Of a DNA stretch of 64,000 nucleotides, positions 48,272 to 59,853 are shown piece after piece. A program made the translations under genes and the position numbers. Under the pieces are notes generated by a model, which saw nothing but the letters and a program-made list of their open reading frames with translations, made no database searches and was not told where the DNA came from. This DNA is from Moniliella sp. 'wahieum' (Eukaryota > Basidiomycota > Moniliellomycetes > Moniliellales > Moniliellaceae), in NCBI GenBank assembly GCA_003971905.1, contig RSEE01000070.1:2501-66500 (forward strand). The letters are read 5' to 3'. Every line of letters starts with the position of its first letter. Position 1 is the stretch's first letter.

Positions 48272-49143
48272 TCCTTCTCCTTCGCCCATGTGCAAACTCT
48301 CTGGAGGTGGTCCTTGCCGGCCATTGTGCTGAGCCTCCAGTCGCACCCCTTATTCCCGCATCACTGACAATCTTCCGTTCACCACCCTCTTCCCTTTCTT
48401 GCCCGCGCTCAACAGCTACCCTTGAACGTCTAGACCACCTTCCGCGTCCTTAATGGCGTCCCGTAATAACGCACCATAATCTCACTGTTCCGCCTTAGTT
48501 GGGTCTTCGTACCTATCCTTAAGGGCGTATCGTATTGCACTGTACACAACCTCAAATGGAGTTCACTTCGCCTTGTATCTAATCACTTCAACAGTTACAG
48601 AAGTAGCACAGGTAGCAGGCAGCATCTCTCCCTATTCTTACGCAGCCACTCAAGAAGTCTCTCTCTGTTTGCGGCAACCCCCACGCCCGACCGCCAAGAT
48701 CGTTGTTCATGTCCGTCGTTTCGCTGTGGCGCCCCAGGGGTGCCTTACGGGACGGTGGTCGAGAGGGAAAGGAAGGGCGGGACAGTTGCCATGGGCTACC
48801 AACCAAATCTGGGTCAAATGCACATGCCACTTTGACCCAAAGGACAGAGGAAGCGAACTGACGAGCGGGCAAAGAGGATAGGGGGGAAATGGCGGTCATC
48901 GTTCAACTCAACCTGTAGGAGCAGACGGGACCATGAAGGCGTGCAAGGGGATGAGCGTCATTGGTAAAAAAAAGGAAATCCCCGGGGGAATGGGTGGGAG
49001 GGGATAAGGTACATAGGCGCCCACAAGAAGGGAAGAGGCACACGAACACCAGGTGGAGAGAAGAAGTGCGAGACAAAAAGACGAGGGAGCATTCCGAGTC
49101 ACAAGAGTTGTAGCCTAGGGTAAGGTGGGAAGTAAGCGTACGC
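48272..49143. other. Convergent spacer
   Basis: This lies between the pseudo-helicase and YPT1, which converge. I looked here for the missing second helicase lobe and found no matching sequence in any frame. There are no other features. Confidence 0.6.
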
Positions 49144-49926
49144 TTAGCAGCACCCGCCCGTGCCCCCCTGCGTCAAGTTTTGCCCTGGAGTGACATTGAG
49201 CGTCCCCTTGCTCGCGCCCGCGCCGGCGCCGGCGCCGCCGGCCGATGCGGCCGAGGTACGGTCCTTGATCTGCTTGGCCATGGTGAGGAAAGCCTGCTCG
49301 ACATTGGTCGAGTCCTTGGCCGAGGTTTCAAGGAAAGGAATGTCGAGCGAGTCGGCAAACTCCTTGGCCACACTGTACTCTACCGCCCGCTTGTCGGTCA
49401 AGTCGCTCTTGTTGCCCACCAGCAACTTGTTCACCCCCTCGGTCGCGTACCGGTCAATCTCTTGCAGCCACTGCTTGACGTTCTGGAACGAGTCTGCCTC
49501 TGTCACATCGTACACCACAATGATCCCGTGCGCACCGCGGTAGTACGAAGACGTGATGGTGCGGAAGCGTTCTTGGCCCGCCGTGTCCCACTGAGCAGAG
49601 GGATGGATGGATGGTCAGCTCAGGGGGTGGCTGCGTGCAGTTAGCCAAAGGGGGAGGGGGGACGTACGATCTGAAGCTTGACCGTCTTGCCCTCGAGCTC
49701 GATGGTGCGGATCTTGAAGTCAACACCGATGGTGGAGATGTAGCTCTCGGTGTACGTGTCGTCGGCAAAGCGGAGGAGCAAGCACGACTTGCCCAACCTG
49801 TGCAGAGCAACCACTAGTCAGCCGCCGTCGGCGCGCAGAAGGGAGGAGCAGGGAGCGGGAGGGGAACTACGCACCCGAGTCGCCGATGAGGAGCAGCTTG
49901 AAGAGGGTAGTCGTACTCGGGGTCAT
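49144..49926 (-). CDS. YPT1: Rab GTPase Ypt1/Rab1
   Basis: Ypt1/Rab1 controls ER-to-Golgi vesicle transport. It starts [11 protein letters not shown] after an N-terminal PEYDY-type sequence, with the P-loop GDSGVGKS split by an intron (about 49798-49874). Switch I lies in [21 protein letters not shown] second intron (49591-49667, 77 nt) falls just before [20 protein letters not shown]. Further motifs are [27 protein letters not shown] and ETSAKD. The hypervariable tail has a Gly/Ala run and ends GGCC, the di-cysteine geranylgeranylation signal, stop at 49144-49146. Small indels affect the first codons and the P-loop junction near 49795. Confidence 0.95.
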
Positions 49927-50683
49927 CGTGGTGGCGGTGGCAGGGGGGCAGCGGGAGGTGGAGGTGGTGGGGCCGAGGCGAGGGCGCTGGACGTACCTCA
50001 GACGCACCTCCCAGTGCACGCGTGAGCTGCAACCGCTGAGCGATACACCCCCTGACCGTCTGCCACGTTGCCTGCCCGAAGCGACGCACAGCCCACACTG
50101 CCCCCTGCCTCCCCTTTCCTCTAACCCGCCCCGACGGCCTCCGCACCGCGCCAGCCTGGGCCTCCCCCGCCGCGCAGTCGACCCGCAGCACGGCGCCACT
50201 GTGTCTCCTCTTTGCTCGCCTTCATGTCACACCCCGGCCTCCGGCCTCCGGGAGGCATTGCGTAATCCAATCAGCTTGGTTTGCGGTGATGGAGATGGGA
50301 TCATCGGTGATGGTCAGGTGACCGGCCAAGAATTTCACCACTGGCTAGGGGGGCATTAACCATTGGTCATTGATCATCGATCATCGGCATTAGTAGTAGA
50401 ACATATAGCAGCAACGAGTGCACCCGCATCCAGCCCAAGTCGAGCCCAGTGGCGGACACGCGACATCAAGCATCGCCTTCCGCATGAGTCCGTGCTGTGG
50501 CTAGCTTGGATGGGAGACAAACGGGGGGGGGGGTATACGCCCTTGATTGGGCGGGGAACAAGCACGATGACGACGGGAGTAGGGGTGGGCGCCCCATCGG
50601 CCAGGTTGGGTCGACGGGAGGCAAACATAGAGAGGGGGATAGGGAGTGTCGCCAGCGGTAGGAGAGGGGGGGGGGGGGGTACT
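49927..50683. other. Tandem spacer with G-run
   Basis: This region lies upstream of YPT1 and downstream of the Hook gene. It holds a run of 14 G at 50666-50679, a run of 10 G near 50523, and TTGATCATCGATCATCGGC near 50370. No gene is recognised. Confidence 0.55.
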
Positions 50684-53600
50684 TTAGGGGAAGGTGGGCC
50701 AAAGGAGTGTGCGCGACGGCTTCCAAGTGCGGTGGTTGAGCTGGTCAAGGGGTCGGGTGCGCCACACCCGCGGGGACGAACGCGTGGGCGAGGCTGCGTT
50801 GGGCCGAGAGCCAAGAGGACGACGGCGGGTAGTCGGCCGGTGCACGTCCGGCACTGGCAGGATGTGCCCCGAGAAGAGCTGCTCGGCCAGCAGCTGCTGC
50901 GTCGAGGCGCACGCCTGCTCCAGCTGCTTGAGGCGCGCCGTGAGGCGCACCAGCTCGGCCGGATCGGCGCGCGCGGGGAGGACTGGGCGCGGAGCTCCTT
51001 GATCAGCTTGTCCTTGCGGATAAACTGCCGCGCCTTCTCCCGCTTGTCGGTGACCGACCGAGCTGCTGCTGGCCAGCTCCTTGTCGCGCTGGGCCGTCGC
51101 CAGCGCCTCGGTCGCGTCGGGCGGCCATCCCTTGGCGGCAAGCGTCCGCTTCAGCTCCCCAAACCGCCGCTCGCTCTCCAGCTGGGCCGAGCGCTGGTCC
51201 AGCGAACTTTCCTGCAGACCCACCTTGTCCATCAGCAGCTGGTTGACCTGCTCCATCAGCGCCGCCCCGCGCTTGTCGCTCTCTGCCAGCGTGGCCGTCA
51301 GCTGCGCCACCTCGCCTCCAGCGTCGCCTTTTCGCCTTCAACCGACGCACGCAGCTTGTGCAGCATATCAAGTTGGTCGTGGTGCACAAGGGACACTGCC
51401 AAAACACGTGCATCCATCCCTAGTCAGTTCATCTCTCCTCACGGCCCGAGCACCGCAACAGCATGGACAGAAACGTACGGTCACTCTTGGCCACGTCAGT
51501 TCCTTGGCCTGTTCATCAAATTCAACCTGGAGCGACAGACTTTTTGGCCTTGTCAAGCTCCTCGGTACTTGGTTCAATCGGGTGCGGAGCGCCAAGTTGG
51601 CCTCGGCTGAATCGCCCTTGCCCGACTTGCCAGATGCAATGTCCTCCAGTTGGCGTTGGAGCAGCAAGCGTTCCTGGTGCTCCGACAAAAAGTCCTTCTC
51701 GTACTTGTCCTTGAGCCATTGGCATCGTCAAGCAAGTTCTCCAGCACCAGGATGCGCGATGCATCGGCTTTGTTGGCGACGGCCGCATCGCGCTCCCTTG
51801 TCAGCCGACGCACTTCCAGACGTAGCTCTGTACGGGATTTGGGAGCCAGCGCATCCTCCAGTTCTTCTCCCAACCCACCGCCACCATCCTCCTCTGGCAC
51901 AGCCGTGTCGGAGACAAAACTCAGGTCCCCTGTGGCCGCCGTAGCACTCAGCGTGGAAGTACGACGAACATGGGCGCGCCGCCCGTGCCCAAACTCCAAC
52001 TCCCGCACCCGTTCTTGCAACAACTCTAGCTCCTCCTGATCCGCCTTGATGCGCTCCGTAGCAGTCAGCAGACGCGCTTGTACAGCGTCGTGTTGCGCCT
52101 GCGTATCGTGAAGCCGCGAGGTAGCCTGGGTCAATTCGAGTTGCAGCTGCTTGACCTGGGCCTTGTACTTGTCCACCAACCCACGTACTGGCCCAGACCG
52201 CTCTGCTTCGTCGGCCATCGCCTCGTTTCGGTGCATCAGCTCGTTGTTTTCAATCTCGAGCGAACGGAGTTGCGCTTAACGTCTTGCAGTTCGGTCAGCT
52301 TGCGCTGGTACTTTTCAATTTGAGCCTGAGCCCGCGTTAGGGCGTCCGATGCGTGCCGTGCCTCATCCAGCTGGTCGACCAAGGACGCATCTTTGCCTCC
52401 CGCTCCGCCAATTGCGCCGGTAGTTTAGTTTCCCCCACCGCCTTGGGGCGCAATGTATCCAACGATGTCTCGGCCACTGCCAATGCATCTTCTGTCCGGC
52501 GTAGTTCGTCCGTCAGACGATCAATGTCTTGTCCTGGGACAGGATCAGTTCGTTGTTGGACGCATGGGCTCCCGCACCGGCTCGAAGGGTGGTCAGCTCA
52601 GCCTCTTGTGCATCCACCCGCTCTTGCAACGCCGGCAACGAGGCTTCGAGCGACTCGGTGTGGGACACCTGCGTTTCATAGAGCGAGCGAAGCCGCGCAA
52701 ACGCCTTGACCAACGACGCTGTGCCCCCCTTGCGCAGCAAGCGTTCCGCCACCGCCGCCCCGCGCGCTTCGAGCGTTTCGGACCCGGCTCCAAACAGGCC
52801 AAATCCCACCGAAGTCGCCTGCAGCAAATCGTCCGAGTCCAGTTCGGGCTCCCCCTCGGACCCAGCTGTCGTACCAGGCCCGGTAATCGTCCCGCCGCCT
52901 GCAGTGGTTGAGGCCGAGGAGCCAGCTCGCGGAAGCGGCGTCCGTACACCGCTGGTCAAACCAGTGTGCGAACCCACCAATGTTCCATTCTCATCGTCCG
53001 AGCGTAGGAGGGCCGGTTCTGCGCCGGGAGGGAAGCGTAACGGCGATAGCAGCGGGGAACCTGTTCCATTCGCTGTCCTGCAGACGTACCGTTTTCGGCA
53101 CGCGCCGTGAGCAGGTCGGGTTCTAAGACGGATCCGATCTCGGCTGCCCGGACAGCACCAGGGTGATTGTCGCCGCTGACATCACCGTCTTCCTCGGTGT
53201 CCGTTGCCGTCGCTTCAGTTGCAGCATCGGTTTCGGTTTCGGTTTCGAGCTCCGTTGTTGCATCCCCCTCGTGGTCCACCGACAGATCCCCGCGCGGGAC
53301 AAAGTGGGACTGGACCGAACTAATGGCCTGCATCAGGCCCTGCTGGTCATCCGGATCGAGGCGCAGCTGGATGGCAGAGATGAAGAGTGCTTGGTGCTTG
53401 GAGTGCACCGCGACCAGCAACACGAGCCGGGCCAGCTTGAGCATCTCCGCCTCCCTGGCAGCGTCCATAAGGGGGTGGCAGAGCTGTAGTGCAGCAGTAA
53501 GTCCGTATCCAACGTCAGGTCCGCGGGCAATTGGCTAGCGCCCTCCAGAGCAGGGTATAGATGCTCCTCGCTCTCCAGGTAGGCCAACGCTTGTTTGTGA

Positions 53601-54303
53601 ATGCGCTTCAGCCCGGCCTGCCGCTCCAGCACCCTTTCCATTGACTCATCGCCCCCTTCCCCTTCTCTGGCGGGACTGGCGGGCTGGCGGGGCCAACAAA
53701 CGGGTAAGAAAAGTATTCTTCGTCAATGAACGACAGCAGCGACGCCAGCACCGATCCATCGATCAAATCCCACAACGATGATACGGAGGCACACACATCC
53801 AAGTGCTTCGCCGCGCGACCCCCATCCCGATCGGCACTATTCCGCTGCAGCTTCGGGCGGCAATGCTTGTAGCCAATGCACAAACGCCGCTGCTTCGGGT
53901 GAGGGTTCGGACGTGCTGAGCGCACGGGTGCGCCGTGCAGGCGTGTGCATCCAGGAGGCGAAAGCGTGGCGGTGGCCTCGATAGATGGGTCGGCAGGTGC
54001 GGGGGTGTGCGGCCTCGAATCCCGGGGCGACGAGGGGGGCTCAACCTCGGCCACTGGGGCGGACACGGGGGTTGGTGCAGATGTAGTGGTTGGAATGTCT
54101 GGATGGTCTGGAGGAGCAAGTGGTGGTGGATTAGGGGGAGATGCTGGTGGCTGAGTACCAGGCATGGGCGGCGATGGCATGTCAGCAGCAGGGGCGGATG
54201 GGGATGCGGGGGGCGATGGCGCGGCTGCTTGTGCGGCGGGGAGTGGAGGGTGGGCTGGGGTTAAGGCTTCGACCTCCTGGGCCGAGTCGCCAGTGTCGGA
54301 CAT
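50684..54303 (-). CDS. Hook-family dynein adaptor, coiled coil
   Basis: Hook proteins link dynein or kinesin-3 to early endosomes in fungi. From MSDTGDSAQEVEALTPAHPP (54303) a Pro/Ala-rich extension of about 130 residues leads to the Hook N-terminal domain. Its signatures are FVHWLQALPPEAAAE, SLWDLIDGSVLASLLSFIDE and LKLARLVLLVAVHSKHQALF, the last followed by ISAIQLRLDPDDQQGLMQAI. This agrees with the family pattern of a calponin-like fold ending in a leucine-rich helix. A very long coiled coil then runs from about 52980 to 50900, with heptads such as LRSLYETQVSHTESLEASLP. The last helix is LTARLKQLEQACASTQQLL, and the C-terminal end near 50684 is uncertain. Frame changes are numerous (about ten). 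Confidence 0.85.
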
Positions 54304-54330
54304 GGCGGTGGCGTAGGTGGGGGTGTGGGT

Positions 54331-54405
54331 GGCGATGGGGATGGCGATGGGCGTGGCGATGGGGATGGGGATGGGGATGGTGTTGGGGATGGCGATGGGG
54401 ATGGC
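54331..54405. repeat. GGGGAT/GGCGAT hexamer repeat
   Basis: About twelve imperfect hexamer units (GGGGATGGCGAT type) lie just upstream of the Hook start codon. Read on the minus strand they would give Ile-Pro/Ala-Ile-Pro repeats if translation began earlier. A promoter or 5'-UTR position seems likelier. Confidence 0.75.
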
Positions 54406-54670
54406 AGGGAGTAGTGTGGGTTGGATGGGTGGAGTGGCTGGATGGGTGCCTGTCTGTCGCCCACTGGCCTCGCGCTTCTGCAACTTTCACTTGGCGTGGC
54501 GCGTGGTGCGTCCCTCAGGCCCTCAGCCCCATTCCGCCTGTCCCGGGGCTTCCGCCTTGCGATCCAGCCAACCTGAAACGTTCATCTCCCGCGTCGCTCG
54601 CAGCCAAGGCCAGGTGCTGTCCCAGCGGCCGACTGCTGCTGCTGGCTGCCTCCATCTTCTTGGGCTAACC

Positions 54671-55819
54671 ATGTCGTACTCGCTGCCCTCCACCTCCTCC
54701 GCCTCTTCACCCCACGCCCCCCCCTCGACTATGCCGAGCCCCTGCGCTTCGACCACGACCCCAACCGAAAGCCCCTTCCGCCCAAGCGCCGCGCCACGCT
54801 ACCGGTGTCGCCGCCGTGCTGGAGCAGATCAAGCAGGACGCCGCCGACCGGGGCGAGGAGACGGAGCAAACGGAGGCCGACCCAAAATCCCATCTCGCAC
54901 CCTTTGTACAGCTCGAGCTGCGTAGGGAAGAGCACGCGAAAGCGGCGGAAGAGAGCCGCAAGCGCCAGCTGGCCGAATACAACCCGCGCAAAGACCCGCA
55001 TGCGACCGGCGACCCATTCCACACCCTCTTCGTGTCGCGCTTGGCGTACGACGTGACGGAGGATATGCTGCGGCACGAGATGGAGCGGTATGGTCCGATT
55101 GACTCGGTCTACCTTGTCCATGACAAGAAGGGCAAGAGCCGCGGCTATGCCTTTATCCTCTACCAGTCCGAGCGCGACCAGCGACGGGCGTTCAAGGAGG
55201 CAGAAGGCATCAAAATCCACGGCCGCCGCATCAAAGTGGACGTGGAACGTGGGCGGACGGTAGAAGACTGGAAACCGACTCGACTGGGCGGCGGCTTGGG
55301 TGGCTCAACGAGGAAACCAAAGCAACGAGCGGAGCCTGCTGCGGATGGGTATGGTTCGTTTGGCGGAGGCGTATTTAGTTCAGGTTCGTTGTTTGGTGCC
55401 TACCCCTTTCTCTTGTTCTGCTTGAGATGCTGACCACACATTCGGGTTTTTTTAGGCCGTGGCGGCAGGGGTGGATTCCGGGGACGAGGACGAGGCGGGT
55501 TTGGGCCTAGAGGTGGCGGATTCGGCCGTGGAGGCGGTGGATATGGCCGGCCCGACGAGGGGGCCGGCGGGGGAGGATACTCCTCTCGGGGGGTGGGATG
55601 GATACGGTGGGGGGGACATGCGGCTGGGCCGCCTTCTGGGTATGTACCTATCTCCTCTGTGGCGTCGTATGGCCTTTGCGACGTGTATGCTGACAGTGTG
55701 ATGACGCGATGTGCAGGTACCCGCCGCGGAATGGGTATGGCGGTGGTGGTGGGTATGGTCCTCGCGGTGGGCATGAGCGTGGGTTCGAGGATGGTCCGTC
55801 GAAGCGGCCGAGATACTAG
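54671..55819 (+). CDS. SNRNP70: U1 snRNP 70-kDa protein (U1-70K)
   Basis: U1-70K binds stem-loop 1 of U1 snRNA and helps select 5' splice sites. The start is MSYSLPSTSS; then, in another frame, the U1-70K lead-in RPPLDYAEPLRFDHDPNRKP. A helical region with REEHAKAAEESRKRQLAEYN leads to the RRM: DPFHTLFVSRLAYDVTEDML (RNP2 LFVSRL) and KSRGYAFILYQSERD (RNP1). The family signature VDVERGRTVEDWKPTRLGGG follows, and then an RGG-type tail. Introns lie at 55384-55455 (72 nt) and 55640-55716 (77 nt; CTGAC branch site). The end is GPSKRPRY, stop at 55817-55819. A frame change lies near 54700 and another near 54805. Confidence 0.95.
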
Positions 55820-56075
55820 CGGGGTCTGAGCTGCTCTGTCTGGGGTCCATCCGCGTGTAATGGATGGCCCAGCGGAAGCTGAAGCAAGGAGCAAAAATCC
55901 ACATTTCATTTGAAACCTTCATTTCGCAGTCTTTAACCAAAGCCCACATAGCGGAATTTGCCCGTTGGCCCCAGCACCCCCAGCTCCCCCAGCTGGTATC
56001 AGCCCAACTTCCTCAGCTGCTGGCGCACATGCATCCGCCCCACCCACCACCACCTCAGCCCGTCGCTCGGCCGCG

Positions 56076-58412
56076 ATGAGTCTGCCTGTGATCGTGTCCA
56101 CGTGCGCTCTCAACCAATGGGCGCTCGACTTTAGCGGCAACAAGGAACGCATCGTCGCCTCCATCCTCGAGGCCCAGCGACGCGGGTCCAAGCTGCGTCT
56201 CGGGTGCGAGCTGGAGATCTGTGGCTATGGCTGTCTGGACCACTTCCTCGAGCCCGACACGGTCCTGCACAGTTGGCAGGTGCTCAGTGATCTGCTGCGC
56301 GACAAGCGTTTCCATGGGATGCTCATTGACACGGGCATGCCCGTCCTTTTCAAGGGCACGCTGTACAACTGCCGCATCATCTTCCTCGATGGTCAGATCT
56401 TGCTGATCCGCCCCAAGATGTGGCTGGCCAACGATGGGAACTATCGTGAGATGCGGTACTTTACCCCCTGGTCGTCGGAGCTGAGGGGGGAGACGGCTTT
56501 TGATTTACCCGCTGAGATTCGGGAGGTCACAGGCCAAGATGAAGTCCCATTCGGCGACGCCGTCATCGAGACCCTCGACACAGTCGTCGGGGTGGACATG
56601 TGCGAGGAACTGTTTACGCCCCAATCGCCTCATATCTCCCTCGCCCTCGACGGGGTGGAAATTTTCCTCAACGCCTCGGGCTCGCATCACGAGCTGCGCA
56701 AACTGCACCAGCGTGTCAATCTCATCCTCAATGCAACCGCCAAGAGCGGCGGCGTACCTCTATGCCAACCAGCAAGGCTGTGATGGAGATCGGCTGTACT
56801 ACGACGGGTGTGCCATGGTTTCTGTCTGTCAATGGAGTCGTCGTTGCTCAGGGATCCCAGTTCAGCCTTGAAGATTGGGAAGTGGTTACGGCGACCATTG
56901 ACTTGGTCGACATTCGTTCCCACCGTACAGCCAAGTCCCGTGGTCTTCAAGCGGCACAGCAGCAAAGTCAGTGGGTGTTCCAACGCATTATGGCTCCCAT
57001 TGCTTTGGCTCTCAAGGATCCATTACTCTTATCGTCTCAGCTCACCACTCCGGACGGTCTGGACCACAGCCTCGTTTCTCACCCGCAAAAAGTGTTTTAC
57101 CACAAGCCCGAAGAAGAGATTGCGTATGTATCTTTTCCTATCCCTTTTCCGGTCCCATCTCTCGTTTGAGACTGACTATGTTTTTGGGTACAGTCTTGGG
57201 CCGGCCTGCTGGTTGTGGGACTACTTGCGTCGCTCTCGGACCCAAGGGTTTTTCATCCCCCTTTCGGGTGGGATCGATTCATGTGCGACGTCGGTGATCG
57301 TATACTCTGTGTCGTTTGGTGCATGCCGCCTGTACCCGCCCCAAGGAACAGGGGGGACCGAACGAGCAAGTCTTGGCTGATGTGCGGAGGATTGTGGGCG
57401 AGGCAGAAGGGTCAACATGGGTGCCGAGCTCGGCGCAGGATGTGAACCACCGCTTGTTCACACTTGCTACATGGGCACCGTCAATTCATCCAACGAGACA
57501 CGCTCGCGCGCCAAGGACCTTGCCCACGCCATCGGATCGTATCACACCGACTTTAACATGGACACTGTCGTTTCGGCCGTGGTGGCTCTATTTACGATGG
57601 TGACCAAGAAGACGCCTCAGTTCAAAGTGCACGGCGGTACGGCGACGGAGAACCTGGCGCTGCAAAACATTCAGGCCCGGCTCCGCATGGTGTTGGCGTA
57701 CCTGTGGGCACAGCTGTTGCCGTGGGCGCGCGGCCGGCAGGGTGGGCTGTTGGTTCTTGGCTCGGCCAATGTGGACGAATCGTTGCGAGGGTACTTGACC
57801 AAGTACGATGCCTCCTCAGCCGATTTGAACCCCATTGGCGGGATTTCCAAGACGGACCTGAAGCGGTTCATTGCATATGCCGAAACAGCATTTGACCTGC
57901 CCATCCTGCACGACTTTTTGACGGCCACGCCGACTGCCGAGCTGGAACCCATCACCGAGTCGTACGTGCAAGCGGACGAGGCGGATATGGGGATGACGTA
58001 CGACGAGCTCTCCATCTTTGGCCGGCTGCGCAAGGTGTCCAAGTGCGGACCGTGGAGCATGTTCCACAAGCTGTACCTGTCCGAGTGGCGGTACGCCTAC
58101 ACTCCCACCGTGATTGCGGACAAGGTCAAAAAGTTCTTCTTTGAGTACAGCCGCAACCGGCACAAGATGACCACCCTCACCCCGTCCTACCATGCCGAAT
58201 CGTACAGCCCGGACGACAACCGGTTCGACCTGCGCCCCTTTCTCTACAATGCTCGTTGGACGTTCCAGTTTGAGCAGCTGGACAAACTCGTCCAGCGCCT
58301 GCCCAACTCCACTATCCCCGCTCTCGGTCCAGGTCGACACGCGCCCCAGGCGCACCCGGACCCCCACATTGGTGCTGCGGAGGCCGAAGAGAACCCGGTG
58401 TTGCCGCAGTGA
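56076..58412 (+). CDS. QNS1: Glutamine-dependent NAD+ synthetase
   Basis: This cytosolic enzyme makes NAD+ from deamido-NAD+, ATP and glutamine, the last step of NAD synthesis. The nitrilase-type glutaminase domain comes first, from [20 protein letters not shown]. Its catalytic triad is visible as Glu in [11 protein letters not shown], Lys in [16 protein letters not shown] and Cys in [10 protein letters not shown]. An intron at 57124-57193 (70 nt) precedes [14 protein letters not shown] and the synthetase PP-loop [18 protein letters not shown]. Later come [37 protein letters not shown] and [14 protein letters not shown], stop at 58410-58412. Two close indels near 56752 and 56828, and others near 57340-57420, break the frame in conserved sequence. 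Confidence 0.97.
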
Positions 58413-58969
58413 TGCAAACCGGATCGGCTCGCTGTGAGAACTCCCATAACTGCCCCTCCTAAGCATGATCGTAGGGGCACCAAGCCTTGCTCGACTCAAT
58501 ACAGCATACATCATGGAAATGCCTTGCCTTGCTTCACATCATGGAAATGCCTGCCTTGTTCCCATATCTTCAGACTTGACTGTGTTGCGGGCGTGAGTTA
58601 GGCGGGAGGCGACTGGCTATCCTGCACAGCGGACGGGATGTACACACGGCGCCCATTTGCACCTACGAATCAACTGTGGCAACACAAGCGACGGGAAGAC
58701 AGGGGTAGTCGATAACGTCCCCTCTGAGTGCACCTGAGTGGACCTCTATCCTTCGCGCGCATACCATTGCAGAGGACTGTGAGCCTGCTATTTTATTTCT
58801 GTAGACTATACGATTTAGGCCGTATGGCCACAAACACAAAGAGAAGTCACTTCTTCATCCGATGCTCAGGCCGAGGGCGCCGTCACAACGGCAAACAAAG
58901 GGTCGGAAACGGGGGCGGAGTTCTACTCCGAGAGGGGGGGGGAGTTGGGACAGGGAACAGAACACTGAA
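58413..58969. other. Convergent spacer
   Basis: This lies between QNS1 and the next minus-strand gene. A 19-base direct repeat, ATCATGGAAATGCC with flanks, occurs at about 58509-58530 and again at 58538-58555. No gene is seen. Confidence 0.55.
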
Positions 58970-59853
58970 TCACCAGTTGTTCTCCGTTTGCTCAGGCACA
59001 GACGATCCACCAACGTCAAGATCTTCGTTGTCCTTATAGAACTCGAACCCAGTGCTTCGTGAGCCTTTCTCGTCCGCGCACAGCGTGAACAGACCAGGCG
59101 GGTCACTCGAGAACAAACCCCCAGGTGGGGGGCTGAACAGCGGTCGACACGGGGGAGGGTGGGAGCGACAAAGGCTACATCTGCCTCCCGCTCGTCTCTC
59201 TTGTTTTCCCGAGCATCCAGCGCGGCGAACAGAGCCGTGGTGGTGCGGTACACAGGGGTTGCTTTTCCGTCGTTGGCCGGTTCTTCCTCTTCATCCGACG
59301 AGTCATACCCATTGCCCTCGAGACCGAGCCACATTTCAGACCGGATCAGGCTCAGCTCATGCTCCAGCAGGCCAATGGCCGCGTCGAGGCGGAAGTTGTA
59401 GCGTGCTCCACGCTTCGCCTCTTTCTTTGCCATTTTGGCCTGCTCGTCTTCCGTCATTGCCACTCCCAGCGGGGCAGTTTGCTTTGCCGGCTGGTAGCGG
59501 AAGAGGGCGCGGAGCTTGGACGTCCACTTGGGGACGGTGCGGTGGTGGCGGCGGCGGTTGCTGCTAGCCGTTGTTTCCTGGTCATTGCTGGCGCATGCCT
59601 CTTGGGCGGGTGGGCCGAACAAAGATAAGGGTTGCTTGACAATAGGAGATGAAAGTTGGGCTTCGAAGCCATCGGCCTGCTCTTGGACCGGTGGGTCGGC
59701 AAAGGCAAAGCGGACTCGCTTGGGAGTACGGGCGGTTCCTTGAGCTTCAATGTCATCGGCCTCCATGCGCTTTTTAATGCGGGGTTTGATGCTGCTGCGA
59801 AGCGGAGCACCGCTGGCGTCGTTGGCGTGGGCTGCATGGTTCGCGGCCGGCAT
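58970..59853 (-). CDS. Small protein with possible PP1-docking motif
   Basis: I do not recognise this protein of about 295 residues. It starts MPAANHAAHANDASGAPL at 59853. A basic segment, IKPRIKKRMEADD, could be a nuclear signal. Next is TPKRVRFAFADPPV, in which KRVRFA fits the RVxF motif that docks protein phosphatase 1. A helical part, RYNFRLDAAIGLLEHELSL, continuing IRSEMWLGLEG, then DSSDEEEEP, leads to FAALDARENKRDEREADVAF. After one frame change near 59150 (a CCCC run) the C-terminus reads GFEFYKDNEDLDVGG and ends TENNW, stop at 58970-58972. PP1 binding is inference from one short motif. It converges on QNS1. Confidence 0.55.

Noticed and set aside
48247-48425. A second exon carrying the missing eIF4A lobe after the GTATGT at 48247
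   Set aside because: The best acceptor near 48416 leads to a stop after two codons, and no frame up to 49143 shows lobe-2 motifs.
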